Assembly: GCA_040757115.1 (NCBI GenBank)
Contig: JBFLYA010000007.1
Coordinates: 1 to 40,160 of the forward strand
DNA from: a bacterium
GTDB lineage: Bacteria > UBA9089 > CG2-30-40-21 > SBAY01
Direction of reading: 5' to 3'
Length of the DNA: 40,160 bases
A program made the translations under genes and the position numbers. Below, in pieces: positions 14,260-23,250 of this stretch. The notes below the pieces were generated by a model, which saw nothing but the letters and a program-made list of their open reading frames with translations, did not search any database and had not been told where the DNA came from. Numbering within the stretch: the stretch's first letter is position 1; every line of letters begins with the position of its first letter.

Positions 14260-14895
14260 ATGGATATAAAACAAACTTTGAAAAAAAATGGTAAACTTGC
14301 CGCAGAACTTGACATGGTCTGGGGAACAAGTGGTAATATGAGTTTGAGAATAGATGAAGATAGTTTTCTTATCACCACCAGTGGAGCCTCACTTGGAAAC
14401 CTGCAGGACGAAGAGATGATTATTTGTCAGATAAATGATGATTTGGTTAAGGGAAAACCATCTATGGAATTTAGAATGCATAAACAAATCTATCTTCAAA
14501 GAAAAGAAATTATGGCTGTTCTTCATTCCCAACCTCTGTTTAGTACCATTGTGGCTTGTGCTAAAAATCTGGAAATAAAAACACAAATTATCCCGGAATC
14601 AATTGTTTATCTCAAAAAGATAGAAAGAGTGCCATATCAACATCCTGGCAGTCTGGAACTGGCATTAGCAGTTGGGGAAAAGATTAAAAATGCTACTATC
14701 TTGTTACTTGAAAATCATGGCGTTGTTTGTGCCGGTGATTCTATCGAAGAGGTGATTAATAAAACCCAGACACTTGAGTTTCTATGCAAATTAATTATCT
14801 TCTCAAAATCGGCGAATATAGAATTAAGACCTATTGCCAGGCAGAAAGCCAGTGCTTTTCTTAACTCATTGGATATAGAGATTGATAGGTGGTAA
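14260..14895 (+). CDS. Class II aldolase/adducin family protein
   Basis: A 211-residue member of the zinc-dependent class II aldolase family that includes L-fuculose-phosphate and L-ribulose-5-phosphate enzymes. Visible motifs are TSGNMSLRI (23-31) and TTSGASLGNL (39-48) for phosphate binding, E70 in PSMEFRMH (usual catalytic acid), H89 in AVLHSQP, and H153 in LLENHG. In characterised enzymes the middle motif is HxH, and both histidines bind zinc; here the second is Gln91. The metal site is therefore incomplete, and the substrate cannot be named. The ATG at 14260 follows a palindrome and has only a weak site. No sugar kinase or isomerase is nearby to suggest a pathway. Confidence 0.8.
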   Translation: MDIKQTLKKNGKLAAELDMVWGTSGNMSLRIDEDSFLITTSGASLGNLQDEEMIICQINDDLVKGKPSMEFRMHKQIYLQRKEIMAVLHSQPLFSTIVACAKNLEIKTQIIPESIVYLKKIERVPYQHPGSLELALAVGEKIKNATILLLENHGVVCAGDSIEEVINKTQTLEFLCKLIIFSKSANIELRPIARQKASAFLNSLDIEIDRW

Positions 14896-15402
14896 GGGTT
14901 CAGGTAAGATAAAAATAAGGAGAAAGGGAGAAGATGGAGAAGTGGAGAAAAGAAGAGTTAACTGATAGGATTATTAATGCCTGTATTAATGTCCATAAAA
15001 AGTTATGACCTGGTTTTCTGGAGAGCATCTATCACAATGCTTTGAAGGTTGAGTTTGCAAGACAGAACATCATCTTTGAATCAGAAAAAGAAGTCAAGAT
15101 ATTCTATCAAGGTGTTGAGGTTGGGATTCATAGACTTGATCTTTTTGTTGAAGATGAGATTGTGGTAGAGATTAAAACTGTTGAGGAGATAAGTGGGAAG
15201 TATTATAATCAGGTTAGATTATACCTTAGAGCAGTGGATAAAGAAATAGGGTTACTGGTAAATTTCGCAGACTCCAGGATTGATGTCCGAAGGGTGGAGC
15301 AAGAAAAAGTTTGAGCCATTTCTCCAATTCTCCCTTTTCCCCATTTCTCCTTGTTTACACTTCTAATGTATAGCCCTGTAATGTATAGCCCTGAACGGTT
15401 AC
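14892..15402. mobile_element. 511-bp element with GTAACCGTTCAG-type ends carrying a GxxExxY gene
   Basis: The left end is GTAAGGGTTCAGG at 14892, overlapping the aldolase stop codon, and the right end is CCTGAACGGTTAC ending at 15402. The space between them is filled by the GxxExxY pseudogene. The ends match several non-coding elements elsewhere in the window. Confidence 0.5.
14934..15314 (+). pseudogene. GxxExxY family protein, interrupted by an in-frame TGA
   Basis: Members of this small PD-(D/E)XK-like family (PDDEXK_3) are widespread and of unknown role. The ATG at 14934 follows AGAAAGGGAGAAG. The frame reads MEKWRKEELTDRIINACINV HKKL, stops at TGA (15006-15008), then continues PGFLESIYHNALKVEF, HRLDLFVEDEIVVEIKTVEE and on to a TGA at 15314. 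In the family the stopped position is glycine (KKLGPGFLES), so a GGA to TGA change is the simplest explanation. Residues for the nuclease-like core (D and ExK) remain readable. It sits inside an element with inverted terminal repeats. Confidence 0.82.
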
Positions 15403-15413
15403 GATAGGTGAAA

Positions 15414-17660
15414 ATGAAAAACTATAAAAATCTATTTGCCATATCCGTTATTTTTATCTTACCTATTATCTTCTTCTGGCGGATAATATTTTTAAATGAA
15501 ACCTTATTTGTTGGAGATATAATTAGTCTAAATTATCCTTCACGGGTATTTGTTCGGGACTGCATTAGAGAAGGCATTCTTCCTTTGTGGTGTCCTTATA
15601 TCTATTGTGGATTTCCTTTATTAGCCGAAGGACAGGCAGGTGTCTTCTACCCTTTAAACCTCATTTTATTTACCCTTCTTGAGCCAGTAACTGCCTTTAA
15701 CTTGAGTGTCATCCTCCATTTTTCTCTGGCAGGGCTATTTATGTTTATGTATTTGAGGATAATTAAATGTGACCAATGGAGTGCTCTTCTTGCCGGGATT
15801 ACATTTATGTTCAGTGGCGTATTTATAACCCACTTAATTTATTTTAATATGTTGACTATCTATGTCTGGTTGCCGTTAATCCTTTACCTGATTGAAATCT
15901 CATTTTTAAAAAAAGGCATAAGATACATAATTTTTATCGGTGTTATATTTGGGATGCAATTTTTAGGTGGTTACCCACAAGCCTCATTACAAATATTACT
16001 TGTTGTTACCGCATATCTTTTATTCAAAACCATTAAACTAAAAAGGTTAGTTATCATTTTTTTAATTGCATCCGGGATTTATGCAATTCAATTATTTCCG
16101 ACTTATGAATTATTAAGAGAAAGTTACCGCAGTCAACCTATCCCTTATTATGAATGGGTATTAACCTCACTTTCTTTACCTCAACTTATTACCTTTATCC
16201 TGCCTGATTTCTTTGGTAATCCATTTAAAGGTATTTATGTTGGTGATTGGAATTACATTGACTTATGTGGCTATCTGGGGATTATCCCTCTAATCTTCGG
16301 AATAATGGCTATTAGTTTAAAAAGGGATAAATACACCTTTTTTTCCCTGGCAATATGCCTTTTAGGATTATTATTAGCCTTTGGAAAGTATAATCCACTT
16401 TATAATCTTTTGTATCATTTCCCGATAATAAGTTCAATCAGATATCCAGCACGATATTTATATCTATGGACATTTGGTATGTCTGTTTTGGCTGGTTTGG
16501 GATTCAATTATTTGCTTGAAAATCAATCTATAAAGAAACGGTTAGTTATTTTTACCTGTCTGTGTTTTAATTTGGTGAGTATCTTTTCGCTTATTTGGAT
16601 TTATGGAGAAAAAGATATCCTATATTCAATAATGATAAAAGACTGGTTGTTATTTATGACATTAAGCACATTGAGTTTTAGTCTGCTTATTTTATACCTG
16701 AAATATAAAATTACCCGGTCAATATTTGCCTCATTAAGTATTGTTGTTTTGATAGTGAATATCTTTATATATTGGTCCGGATTTAATCCGACAGTGAAAA
16801 AATCAATTTTAACTTCTACCCCGCAGTCAGTCCGTTTCTTAAAAAAAGATAAGAGTCTTTATCGAATTATTACCTGGGACTGGAAGGAAAAATATAAAGA
16901 CCCAATTGCCCGAAGTAATATTACTAAATTAAAGCCTTTTACAGAAGTAATAACACCAGTCAAAGAAAGCATCACTCCAAATCTTTCTTTATTATATAAA
17001 ATATCATCGATTGATGGTTGGCTTCCCTTAAATTTAAGTCGATACATCGAATTTAGCCAAATATTAAATTTTAAGCTATTTTCTTTAATCAATGGTAAGT
17101 ATATAATTACCTCTAAAGATACCCATATTCCTCATCCGTTGGTTTTTAGCAACGAGGCGATAAATATTTATGAAAATAAAACCTGTCTCCCAAGGGCATT
17201 TATTGTTCATCAGGCAAAGGTCATTAAAGATAAAGAAACTATTCTTCACACACTTAAAAGTGAGGATTTTTATCCCGGGGAATATGTTATCCTTGAGGAA
17301 GAAATAGACAAAAAAATATCACCTCAACTAAAGAATACCAAAGAGAAGGTCAAAATAACGAAATATTTCCCATTAGAGGTAAAAATAGAAGCAAGTTTAT
17401 CCAGAGCAGGTTTTCTTGTTCTTACTGATACCTATTATCCTAACTGGGAGGTCTATGTAAATAATAAAAAAGAAAAAATTTATCGAGCAGATTTTTTATT
17501 TAGAGCCGTTCCTTTACCTGCAGGGAATTTTAGCCTCAGGTTTGTTTATAATCCTGTCTCTTTTAATCTTGGGGCAAAAATTACCGTTATCACCTTGATT
17601 TTTCTTGGCGGACTATATATCTTCGGAGATGTCTTGAACCCGGGCAAGCGTTCTCGATAG
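15414..17660 (+). CDS. YfhO-like multi-pass membrane protein
   Basis: A 748-residue membrane protein of the YfhO family (PF09586). In Bacillus it is linked to glycosylation of lipoteichoic acid, and in Gram-negatives it is uncharacterised. The N-terminal 460 residues are about eleven hydrophobic segments around a GT-C-like pattern: FVGDIISLNYPSRVFVRD, ILPLWCPYIYCGFPLLAEGQ, GVFYPLNLIL, SSIRYPARYLYLWTFG. The last 260 residues are a soluble, probably periplasmic domain, ending with PNWEVYVNNKKEKIYRADFL FRAV, which is the usual YfhO tail. ATG 15414 follows AGGTGAAA; a GTG at 15408 is also in frame. It follows directly on the end of a repeat element, and no glycan genes are nearby. I infer transfer or flipping of a lipid-linked sugar. 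Confidence 0.85.
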   Translation: MKNYKNLFAISVIFILPIIFFWRIIFLNETLFVGDIISLNYPSRVFVRDCIREGILPLWCPYIYCGFPLLAEGQAGVFYPLNLILFTLLEPVTAFNLSVILHFSLAGLFMFMYLRIIKCDQWSALLAGITFMFSGVFITHLIYFNMLTIYVWLPLILYLIEISFLKKGIRYIIFIGVIFGMQFLGGYPQASLQILLVVTAYLLFKTIKLKRLVIIFLIASGIYAIQLFPTYELLRESYRSQPIPYYEWVLTSLSLPQLITFILPDFFGNPFKGIYVGDWNYIDLCGYLGIIPLIFGIMAISLKRDKYTFFSLAICLLGLLLAFGKYNPLYNLLYHFPIISSIRYPARYLYLWTFGMSVLAGLGFNYLLENQSIKKRLVIFTCLCFNLVSIFSLIWIYGEKDILYSIMIKDWLLFMTLSTLSFSLLILYLKYKITRSIFASLSIVVLIVNIFIYWSGFNPTVKKSILTSTPQSVRFLKKDKSLYRIITWDWKEKYKDPIARSNITKLKPFTEVITPVKESITPNLSLLYKISSIDGWLPLNLSRYIEFSQILNFKLFSLINGKYIITSKDTHIPHPLVFSNEAINIYENKTCLPRAFIVHQAKVIKDKETILHTLKSEDFYPGEYVILEEEIDKKISPQLKNTKEKVKITKYFPLEVKIEASLSRAGFLVLTDTYYPNWEVYVNNKKEKIYRADFLFRAVPLPAGNFSLRFVYNPVSFNLGAKITVITLIFLGGLYIFGDVLNPGKRSR

Positions 17661-17662
17661 AT

Positions 17663-17911
17663 TATAACACTTATTAATCGAAATTTGACATAGATATGGC
17701 TCTGAAATTCCAAATCACAAATTCCAAATTCCATTTAGTGAATTAGTGAATTAAGCGAATTAGCGAATTAGTAAAATCTAATCTCTAATTCACTAATCTC
17801 TAATTCGCTTTTTGGTATGTGGAATTTGGTGCTTATTTGAGATTTGGTGCTTGGGATTTGGGATTTTTTACTTATCCACTCTGAGTAAAATTTTGACTAA
17901 TAACTGCTATA
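17663..17911. mobile_element. MITE-like element, copy A1
   Basis: The ends are TATAACACTTATTAATCGAA and, inverted, TATAGCAGTTATTAGTCAAA. The interior (AATTTGGTGCTTATTTGAGA, GATTTGGTGCTTGGGATTTG) is an inverse copy of 35927-36148. There is also an inner hairpin of AATTAGTGAATTAAGCGAAT type. No coding sequence is present; it fills the gap between the YfhO-like gene and fapA. Confidence 0.65.
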
Positions 17912-17951
17912 AGTAACCAATCTGCAATATTACTCAATATTTACAAAAATC

Positions 17952-17980
17952 TTGACATTTAACCTTAAAAGTGTTATATT
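17952..17980 (+). promoter_or_regulatory. Sigma-70 promoter of the FapA-like gene
   Basis: TTGACA (17952-17957), a 17-base spacer and TATATT (17975-17980). The ATG at 17990 is nine bases further on and has no ribosome binding site, so the message is probably leaderless. Confidence 0.75.
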
Positions 17981-17989
17981 TAATTTATA

Positions 17990-20023
17990 ATGGAACAGGC
18001 ATGGGATGTAGATGGTCATTTTAAACTTGAAACGAGAGGTTATGATGTTTTTCTAACTGTTTATCCTCCTATTGGTAAAGGGAGAAAAGTAGAATTAGAT
18101 GATGTTTTATCCACAGTTAGCCAGTGGGAAGATGCGGCTGTAGATATTCAACTCATAAGTTCACTCATAGCTGAGGATAATGAAACCGAGGGTAAAATCG
18201 GTGAGATTCAAACCCGACCTAAAGTGAATCGGGTATTGGTAGAAGTTACCCATGATGAAATGAAGGCTTATTTGACCCTCAATCAAGAAGTAGATGAACG
18301 CGAGATAGAACGAGAATTAAGACGAAATGAGGTGTTTCATAATGTAAATCACGAACTGATTAGTTATCTATTAGAAAAAAAGGAGTTTGGTAAACCAACA
18401 TTAATTGCTCAGGCTACTCCACCTGTCCACGGTGAAGATGCAAAATTAGAATATAAATTTAATCTGAATAATGAAATTCAACTAAAGGAAAAAGAAAATG
18501 GACGGGTAGATTTTAAGGAATTAGGAATTATCAATGTTGTTAATTCAGGACAAATATTAGTCATAAAAACACCTCCGACATTAGGTCTTCCAGGAATGAC
18601 AGTTAAAGGTAATGAAATTTACGCTAAAAATGGGCTCGATATACCATTACCTCTGGGTAAAAATACAGAACTTTCTGAAGATGGGCTTAAACTCTTATCT
18701 AAAATTGATGGTCAGGTAGTAGTTCGGGATAATAAAATCCATATAGAACCTGTTTTTGAAGTAAAAGGAAATGTGGATTATTCCACAGGAAATATTGATT
18801 TCCCTGGTTCAGTATTTATTGCGGGTAGTATCCTTGATGGTTTTCGGGTTAAATGCGGTGGTAATATCGAGGTAGGTGGTTGTATTGAAAAGGCTTATGT
18901 CGAAGCTGAAGGAAATATTATTGTTGGTGAAGGAATAATTGGAAAAGATGAAGGTATTGTTAAAACCCCAAAAAATATCTATGCTAATTTCGTAGAACAT
19001 GGCAATATAGAAGCAGGGGAAGATGTTATTGTTAATGAATCTATACGATACAGTCAGGTGGATGCTAAAAAGAAGGTTATTGTTCAGGGGAGGATAGGTG
19101 TAATTTTAGGTGGTAAAATACGCGCCGGAGAAGAAATAAATGTAAAAGTAATCGGCTCTGTTACTGGCACACCCACTATTGTTGAAACAGGTTCATTACC
19201 TTTATTAAGAGAAGAGGTAGAAAAGTTAAAACAGGAATTAATATCTGATGAAGAAAAATTCAAAGGTATAGAACAAGGAATAAAATATTTGTTTGATTTA
19301 AAAGAAAAAATGGGTAACAATTTCCCGGAAGATAAAGAAAAATTACTGGTGCAACATATCGAGGCAAAAAATACTTTAAAAGAAAAATTATATACAATGA
19401 GTATGGCGTTGCCTTTATTAGAAGCAGAAATACATCAAGCTAAAGAGGGAAAAATCTGTGCCTATAAAATCGTCTATCCGGGTGTAAAAATTTCAATCAG
19501 GTCAGTTAGTCTGGAAGTAGAAAATGAATATAGATTTGTTACTTTTACTGCGTTAGGTGGAAACATTAAAGTTGGACCTTATGAAGAACCTAAAGGGATA
19601 CAAATTGTTAAAGAAGAACTCCCACGAGGAAGAATTATATTTGAACCAAAACAAGAAAAAGAGCGAGTCCCTAAACCAAAATTACCGGTGATTAAAGAAT
19701 TAGAAGAACCACCGCCGCAAATAGCCAAACTTAAAATTAGACTTATTTCTGATGCGGTTAATGGTGTTAAACTCCAAAAATTAAAATTAGGAGATAAGGT
19801 TTATACCAAGATTTTAGATAAAAATGAATTAAAAGAGGTGCGAGATTTAATTACACTTAAGTCTGGTGGCGTTGTAGAAGCAACCATAGAAGAATTATTT
19901 GCCTTAGACCACGCAAGGTCTAAAATACTTGCAAGATTGGGGCCGGGAGTAACTGGCGAAACAATCGTTGCCAATAAATCAAAGGTAAAGGTACCAAAAA
20001 GAAAACTGCGGATATTTAAGTAA
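17990..20023 (+). CDS. FapA/DUF342 family protein
   Basis: A 677-residue FapA (flagellar assembly protein A, DUF342) protein, a family of cytoplasmic proteins with a beta-helix core linked to motility and polar organisation. The N-terminal region ends near residue 125. The middle, about residues 190-390, has the DUF342 signature LGLPGMTVKGNEI, LGKNTELSEDGLKLLSKIDGQVV, and glycine-rich beta-helix turns such as GNVDYSTGNIDFPGSVFIAG and GGNIEVGGCIEKAYVEAEGN. Residues about 400-490 form a coiled coil (LLREEVEKLKQELISDEEKF). A C-terminal extension of 160 residues is proline-rich then globular, longer than usual. No flagellar genes are nearby, but pilus ATPases lie 8 kb downstream. Confidence 0.85.
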   Translation: MEQAWDVDGHFKLETRGYDVFLTVYPPIGKGRKVELDDVLSTVSQWEDAAVDIQLISSLIAEDNETEGKIGEIQTRPKVNRVLVEVTHDEMKAYLTLNQEVDEREIERELRRNEVFHNVNHELISYLLEKKEFGKPTLIAQATPPVHGEDAKLEYKFNLNNEIQLKEKENGRVDFKELGIINVVNSGQILVIKTPPTLGLPGMTVKGNEIYAKNGLDIPLPLGKNTELSEDGLKLLSKIDGQVVVRDNKIHIEPVFEVKGNVDYSTGNIDFPGSVFIAGSILDGFRVKCGGNIEVGGCIEKAYVEAEGNIIVGEGIIGKDEGIVKTPKNIYANFVEHGNIEAGEDVIVNESIRYSQVDAKKKVIVQGRIGVILGGKIRAGEEINVKVIGSVTGTPTIVETGSLPLLREEVEKLKQELISDEEKFKGIEQGIKYLFDLKEKMGNNFPEDKEKLLVQHIEAKNTLKEKLYTMSMALPLLEAEIHQAKEGKICAYKIVYPGVKISIRSVSLEVENEYRFVTFTALGGNIKVGPYEEPKGIQIVKEELPRGRIIFEPKQEKERVPKPKLPVIKELEEPPPQIAKLKIRLISDAVNGVKLQKLKLGDKVYTKILDKNELKEVRDLITLKSGGVVEATIEELFALDHARSKILARLGPGVTGETIVANKSKVKVPKRKLRIFK

Positions 20024-20038
20024 TAGAGGAAAGATGGT

Positions 20039-20096
20039 GGGGTTAGACCTTGAAAGCAAAATTAACTTGATTAATTCTGCTTTCAAGGTGTAACCC
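20039..20096. repeat. GGGTTAGACC palindrome after the FapA-like gene
   Basis: The arms GGGTTAGACCTTGAAAGCA and TGCTTTCAAGGTGTAACCC are nearly exact inverses. It may also act as a terminator, though no T tract follows. It belongs to the same family as 14147-14210 and 29850-29893. Confidence 0.6.
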
Positions 20097-20100
20097 GAAT

Positions 20101-20175
20101 GCGCCTGTAGCTCAGTATGGACAGAGCAGCGGTTTCCTAAACCGCGTGTCGGAGGTTCGAGTCCTCTCAGGCGCA
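20101..20175 (+). tRNA. tRNA-Arg (anticodon CCT)
   Basis: A complete cloverleaf. The acceptor stem GCGCCTG pairs with CAGGCGC and is followed by discriminator A; the D arm is TAGCTCAGTATGGACAGAGCA; the anticodon stem is GCGGT/ACCGC with loop TTCCTAA, so the anticodon is CCT (reads AGG). The T arm is GGAGGTTCGAGTCCTCT. The 3' CCA is not encoded. It starts four bases after a palindromic repeat. Confidence 0.95.
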
Positions 20176-20190
20176 CTTAAATATTTTAAT

Positions 20191-20688
20191 ATGATAATGA
20201 AAGCCTATCTTGATATTGAAACCTCTTATGGAGGTGAAATAACCGTAGTCGGTGTTCTTTTAGAGACGGGAAATTTCACCCAACTTATTGGAAATGAAAT
20301 TACTTCATATTTTCTCTTGCAGATTTTAAAAGGAGTATCAACTATTTATACCTATAATGGCAGTAGGTTTGATTTACCTGTAATTAAGAAAAATATAGGG
20401 TTAGATTTAACTAAATATTTTGGCTCTTATGATCTGATGTTCGATTGCTGGCGACTGAATTTATACGGTGGATTAAAGAATGTCGAAAAAAAATTAAATA
20501 TCCCGCGTAAATTAAAAGGAATTACGGGATATGAGGCAATGAAACTCTGGCATCTATATCAGAATTACGGTGATACCCACGCATTAGCACTATTACTCGC
20601 TTATAATCGGGAGGATGTAGAGAATTTAGTTGTTTTAGAAAAAAGGTTATTTGGTAACTGTTCAGCCATTGATTATAGCGGTTATTAA
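20191..20688 (+). CDS. DEDDy 3'-5' exonuclease-like protein (RNase_H_2/YprB family)
   Basis: A compact ribonuclease-H-fold exonuclease domain of 165 residues. The three motifs are visible: motif I AYLDIETS (D and E), motif II YTYNGSRFDLPVI (N and D), motif III LLAYNREDVENLVVL (Y and D), which is the DEDDy arrangement. In this family such domains act on single-stranded nucleic acid, though no substrate is known for this subgroup. I start at the ATG at 20191, since a longer frame would begin inside the tRNA gene; ATG 20197 is an alternative. The start is 16 bases from the tRNA end, so the two may share a transcript. Downstream is a repeat array. Confidence 0.82.
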   Translation: MIMKAYLDIETSYGGEITVVGVLLETGNFTQLIGNEITSYFLLQILKGVSTIYTYNGSRFDLPVIKKNIGLDLTKYFGSYDLMFDCWRLNLYGGLKNVEKKLNIPRKLKGITGYEAMKLWHLYQNYGDTHALALLLAYNREDVENLVVLEKRLFGNCSAIDYSGY

Positions 20689-20733
20689 CTGGAACTTTAC
20701 ATAGGATAATACCCATAAATAAGGCATGAGAAT

Positions 20734-20910
20734 AATCGTTCCGTTAGGAACATAATATCGGTAGGAATAGATAGATAAATCAATCAGTTCCGTAGGAACG
20801 ATATATTGGTAGAAAATTTGTGAAACATTTACCGATATATTGTCCTTATGGGACATTATTTGTATGATATTTATTTCTACCGATATGTTGTCCCTATGGG
20901 ACATTAAATG
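20734..20910. repeat. Four-unit head-to-head array of a 29-bp motif
   Basis: Units start near 20735, 20784, 20829 and 20878. The first two read (C)GTTCCGTTAGGAACATAATA TCGGTAG or close; the last two are the inverse, TTACCGATATATTGTCCTTA TGGGACATTA. Spacing between starts is 45-49 bp. Each unit has a short palindrome (TTCC-GTA-GGAA or TGTCC-TAT-GGGACA) joined to ACCGATAT. Confidence 0.6.
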
Positions 20911-21012
20911 AAGGATGAGGTAGAATTTTCACATTCTATTTTTTTCCACTTTATCATAAGAAATAGGGGAAGGCAAGCCAAATGGACATAATTGTCTAAA
21001 AATATAGAGAGT

Positions 21013-21124
21013 TATAGCACTAATTTGACATAGTGTAGTAATGGTTCACGCATAACTTGTTAATTCACTACGAGTAGTTACGAGTATTTAATTCTAAGTA
21101 AAGTTTTGAATAATAACTGCTATA
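21013..21124. mobile_element. MITE-like element, copy C
   Basis: The left end is TATAGCACTAATTTGACATA and the right end, inverted, is TATAGCAGTTATTATTCAAA. The ends match copies A1 and A2. The interior is short and differs. Confidence 0.5.
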
Positions 21125-21292
21125 ACACTGATTAACACGGATGAATACAGAGGTCAGAAGACAGATGAGAAAGGGAGAAACGGAGAAGGAGAGGAGACAC
21201 GAGGCACTATACCTGAATTTTCAGCCTTCAGCCTAATTACGGACACGGATTACGAATTTTCAGTGTTTCATCTGTGTGCATCCATGGCTGAA

Positions 21293-21437
21293 TATAGTAG
21301 TCATTAACGAAAATTTCTCATAGAACAGATATAGCAACATGGTTGAGGGTTTATAGTTTATAGTTGATAGTTTCATAGACTATCAACCATCAACTATCAA
21401 CAATACTAATGTGAACTTTTGGTTAATACTTACTATA
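21293..21437. mobile_element. MITE-like element, copy B1
   Basis: The ends are TATAGTAGTCATTAACGAAA and, inverted, TATAGTAAGTATTAACCAAA. The interior has TAGTTGATAGTTTCATAGAC hairpins. It is the inverse of 29191-29383. It stops four bases before the ribosome binding site of the fumarase-kinase gene. Confidence 0.65.
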
Positions 21438-21456
21438 GTTACAAAGGAAGATTTTG

Positions 21457-23214
21457 ATGAAAGAAATTAATTTGCCTTTGAATAAAGAGATAGTTAACTC
21501 GCTAAAAGTAGGTGATGAGATATTACTTAATGGCTGGTTCTACACCGCCAGGGATAAGGCACATCAAAGATTGGTTAAGAGCCTGGAGAAAAAAGAAAAA
21601 TTGCCAATTGATTTAAAAGATATAACTATTTATTACACAGGTCCTACAGCCGCAAAATCAGGAGAAATTATAGGTTCAGCCGGTCCGACGACCAGCTCTC
21701 GTATGGATGTATTCACACCAATACTTTTGAAAAATGGTGTGATTGGAACAATTGGCAAAGGAAAAAGGTCAAAAGAGGTTATTTCAGCAATGAAAGAATA
21801 TGGTTGTATTTACTTTATTACGATTGGAGGAGCTGGAGCATGGCTATCACAAAAAATTACACAAGCAAAAGTAATTGCTTACCCTGATTTGGGAACAGAG
21901 GCAATATTTCAATTTAAAGTAAAGGATTTTCCGGTTATTGTTGCTATTGATTCACGAGGTAATTATATTTATCAGAACGGTCCACTGACTGAAAATTCAG
22001 CATATCTATCTTCACTACAAAAAGATAAATCAGAGTTTGGAGACATCAGTCAGATAATAACAGTTTTTTTTAACCAAAAGAAAGAACTTGCTTTGGCAAA
22101 TAAACAACTTCAAGAAGCAAATCAGGCAAAGTCGCAATTCCTCGCCAATATGAGCCATGAACTCAGGACTCCTCTCAATTCCATCATCGGCTTCAGCGAG
22201 GTTTTATTAGAGGAGACCTTTGGTAGCCTCCAGGAAAAACAAAAAAAATATCTCTCTAATATCCTTACCAGTGGCAAACACCTGCTCATACTTATCAATG
22301 ATATTTTAGACCTTTCCAGGGTAGAGGCAGGTAAGGTAGAACTTAAGATTGAGGAGATTCTACCCAAAGAGATATTCAATGAGTGCCAGACATTAATTAA
22401 GAATATGGCATCAAAGAAGGGTATCTCGCTTGACTTTAAGGTTGAAGGCATCTCAACCATAAAAGCAGACCCGGTCAGGTTTAAGCAAATAATGTATAAT
22501 CTTCTCTCAAATGCGATTAAGTTCACACCGGAAAGAGGAAGGGTAGATGTCCTCGCAAGACCAGTAGACGAAATGGTGCAAATTTCTGTCCAGGATACAG
22601 GAATTGGAATTGCCAGGGAAGATCAAGAAAAGGTCTTTGAGGAATTTAAGCAAATAGATAGCAGTTATGCCAAGCAATATGCAGGGACAGGACTTGGTCT
22701 GCCCTTAACCAGAAAATTGGTAGAACTGCATGGAGGGAAAATCTGGTTAGAAAGCGAGCCTGGCAAGGGAAGCACCTTTACTTTTACCATACCCGAGAGG
22801 GTAGAGAGCAAACAGCAGGAAGCAGAATACAAAGTGCAGAAATTAGAAGATAAACCTACTATATTAGTCGTGGAAGATGAATCACAATCCAGGGAACTCT
22901 TGACCATTTATCTTGAAAAGGCAGGGTATCAGGTAGTTTATGCCGTAGATGGCGAAGAAGCTATCCGGAAGGCTAAAGAGATTAAGCCCTCTGCTATTAC
23001 ATTAGATCTTATCCTTCCCAAGAAAAGTGGTTTTGAAGTAGTGAAAGAATTAAAAAGCCTTCCTGAAACTAAAGAAATTCCTATAATCATTATCTCTATG
23101 ACAGATAATAAAGAATTAGGATTTAGCCTTGGAGCATCTGATTATTTGTTAAAACCTGTAGATAAGAACGAATTACTCTTAAAATTGAAAAAACATAGCG
23201 TTATGAAAAAATGA
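21457..23214 (+). CDS. Fumarase-beta domain fused to histidine kinase and receiver
   Basis: A hybrid signalling protein of 585 residues with an unusual sensor. Residues 1-176 match the beta subunit/C-terminal domain of class I fumarase and tartrate dehydratase: [81 protein letters not shown]. These include the TTxxRMD, ARDxAH and GKGxRS segments that help bind the substrate carboxylates in class I fumarases. After a coiled linker comes a kinase with phospho-His H234 ([10 protein letters not shown]), N-box N352, G-box DTGIGIA and GTGLGL, then a receiver (about 467-583) with phospho-Asp D517. No alpha subunit with the Fe-S cysteines is in the window, so catalysis is unlikely; ligand sensing is inferred. 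ATG 21457 follows AAAGGAAG. Confidence 0.88.
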   Translation: MKEINLPLNKEIVNSLKVGDEILLNGWFYTARDKAHQRLVKSLEKKEKLPIDLKDITIYYTGPTAAKSGEIIGSAGPTTSSRMDVFTPILLKNGVIGTIGKGKRSKEVISAMKEYGCIYFITIGGAGAWLSQKITQAKVIAYPDLGTEAIFQFKVKDFPVIVAIDSRGNYIYQNGPLTENSAYLSSLQKDKSEFGDISQIITVFFNQKKELALANKQLQEANQAKSQFLANMSHELRTPLNSIIGFSEVLLEETFGSLQEKQKKYLSNILTSGKHLLILINDILDLSRVEAGKVELKIEEILPKEIFNECQTLIKNMASKKGISLDFKVEGISTIKADPVRFKQIMYNLLSNAIKFTPERGRVDVLARPVDEMVQISVQDTGIGIAREDQEKVFEEFKQIDSSYAKQYAGTGLGLPLTRKLVELHGGKIWLESEPGKGSTFTFTIPERVESKQQEAEYKVQKLEDKPTILVVEDESQSRELLTIYLEKAGYQVVYAVDGEEAIRKAKEIKPSAITLDLILPKKSGFEVVKELKSLPETKEIPIIIISMTDNKELGFSLGASDYLLKPVDKNELLLKLKKHSVMKK

Positions 23215-23250
23215 AAGAGAAATATATTGCTTTCTCGCTATAAAAATTTC

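Larger units (their letters stand above)
20689..21292. repeat. Repeat-rich region after the exonuclease gene
   Basis: 20734-20910 holds four copies of a small motif with a TCC-TA-GGA palindrome next to ACCGATAT, described separately. 21013-21124 is a MITE-like element. 21140-21230 is purine-rich simple sequence. 21227-21293 is copy 2 of the 67-bp repeat found at 2797-2863. No protein gene is seen. Confidence 0.6.

Noticed and set aside
20039-20096. Rho-independent terminator for the FapA-like gene.
   Set aside because: The hairpin is strong but lacks a T tract, and it belongs to a dispersed palindrome family; listed as a repeat.
21457-22000. The fumarase-like part being a true fumarase subunit.
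   Set aside because: It lacks the alpha domain with the Fe-S cysteines, and none is encoded nearby; the fusion to a kinase argues for sensing.
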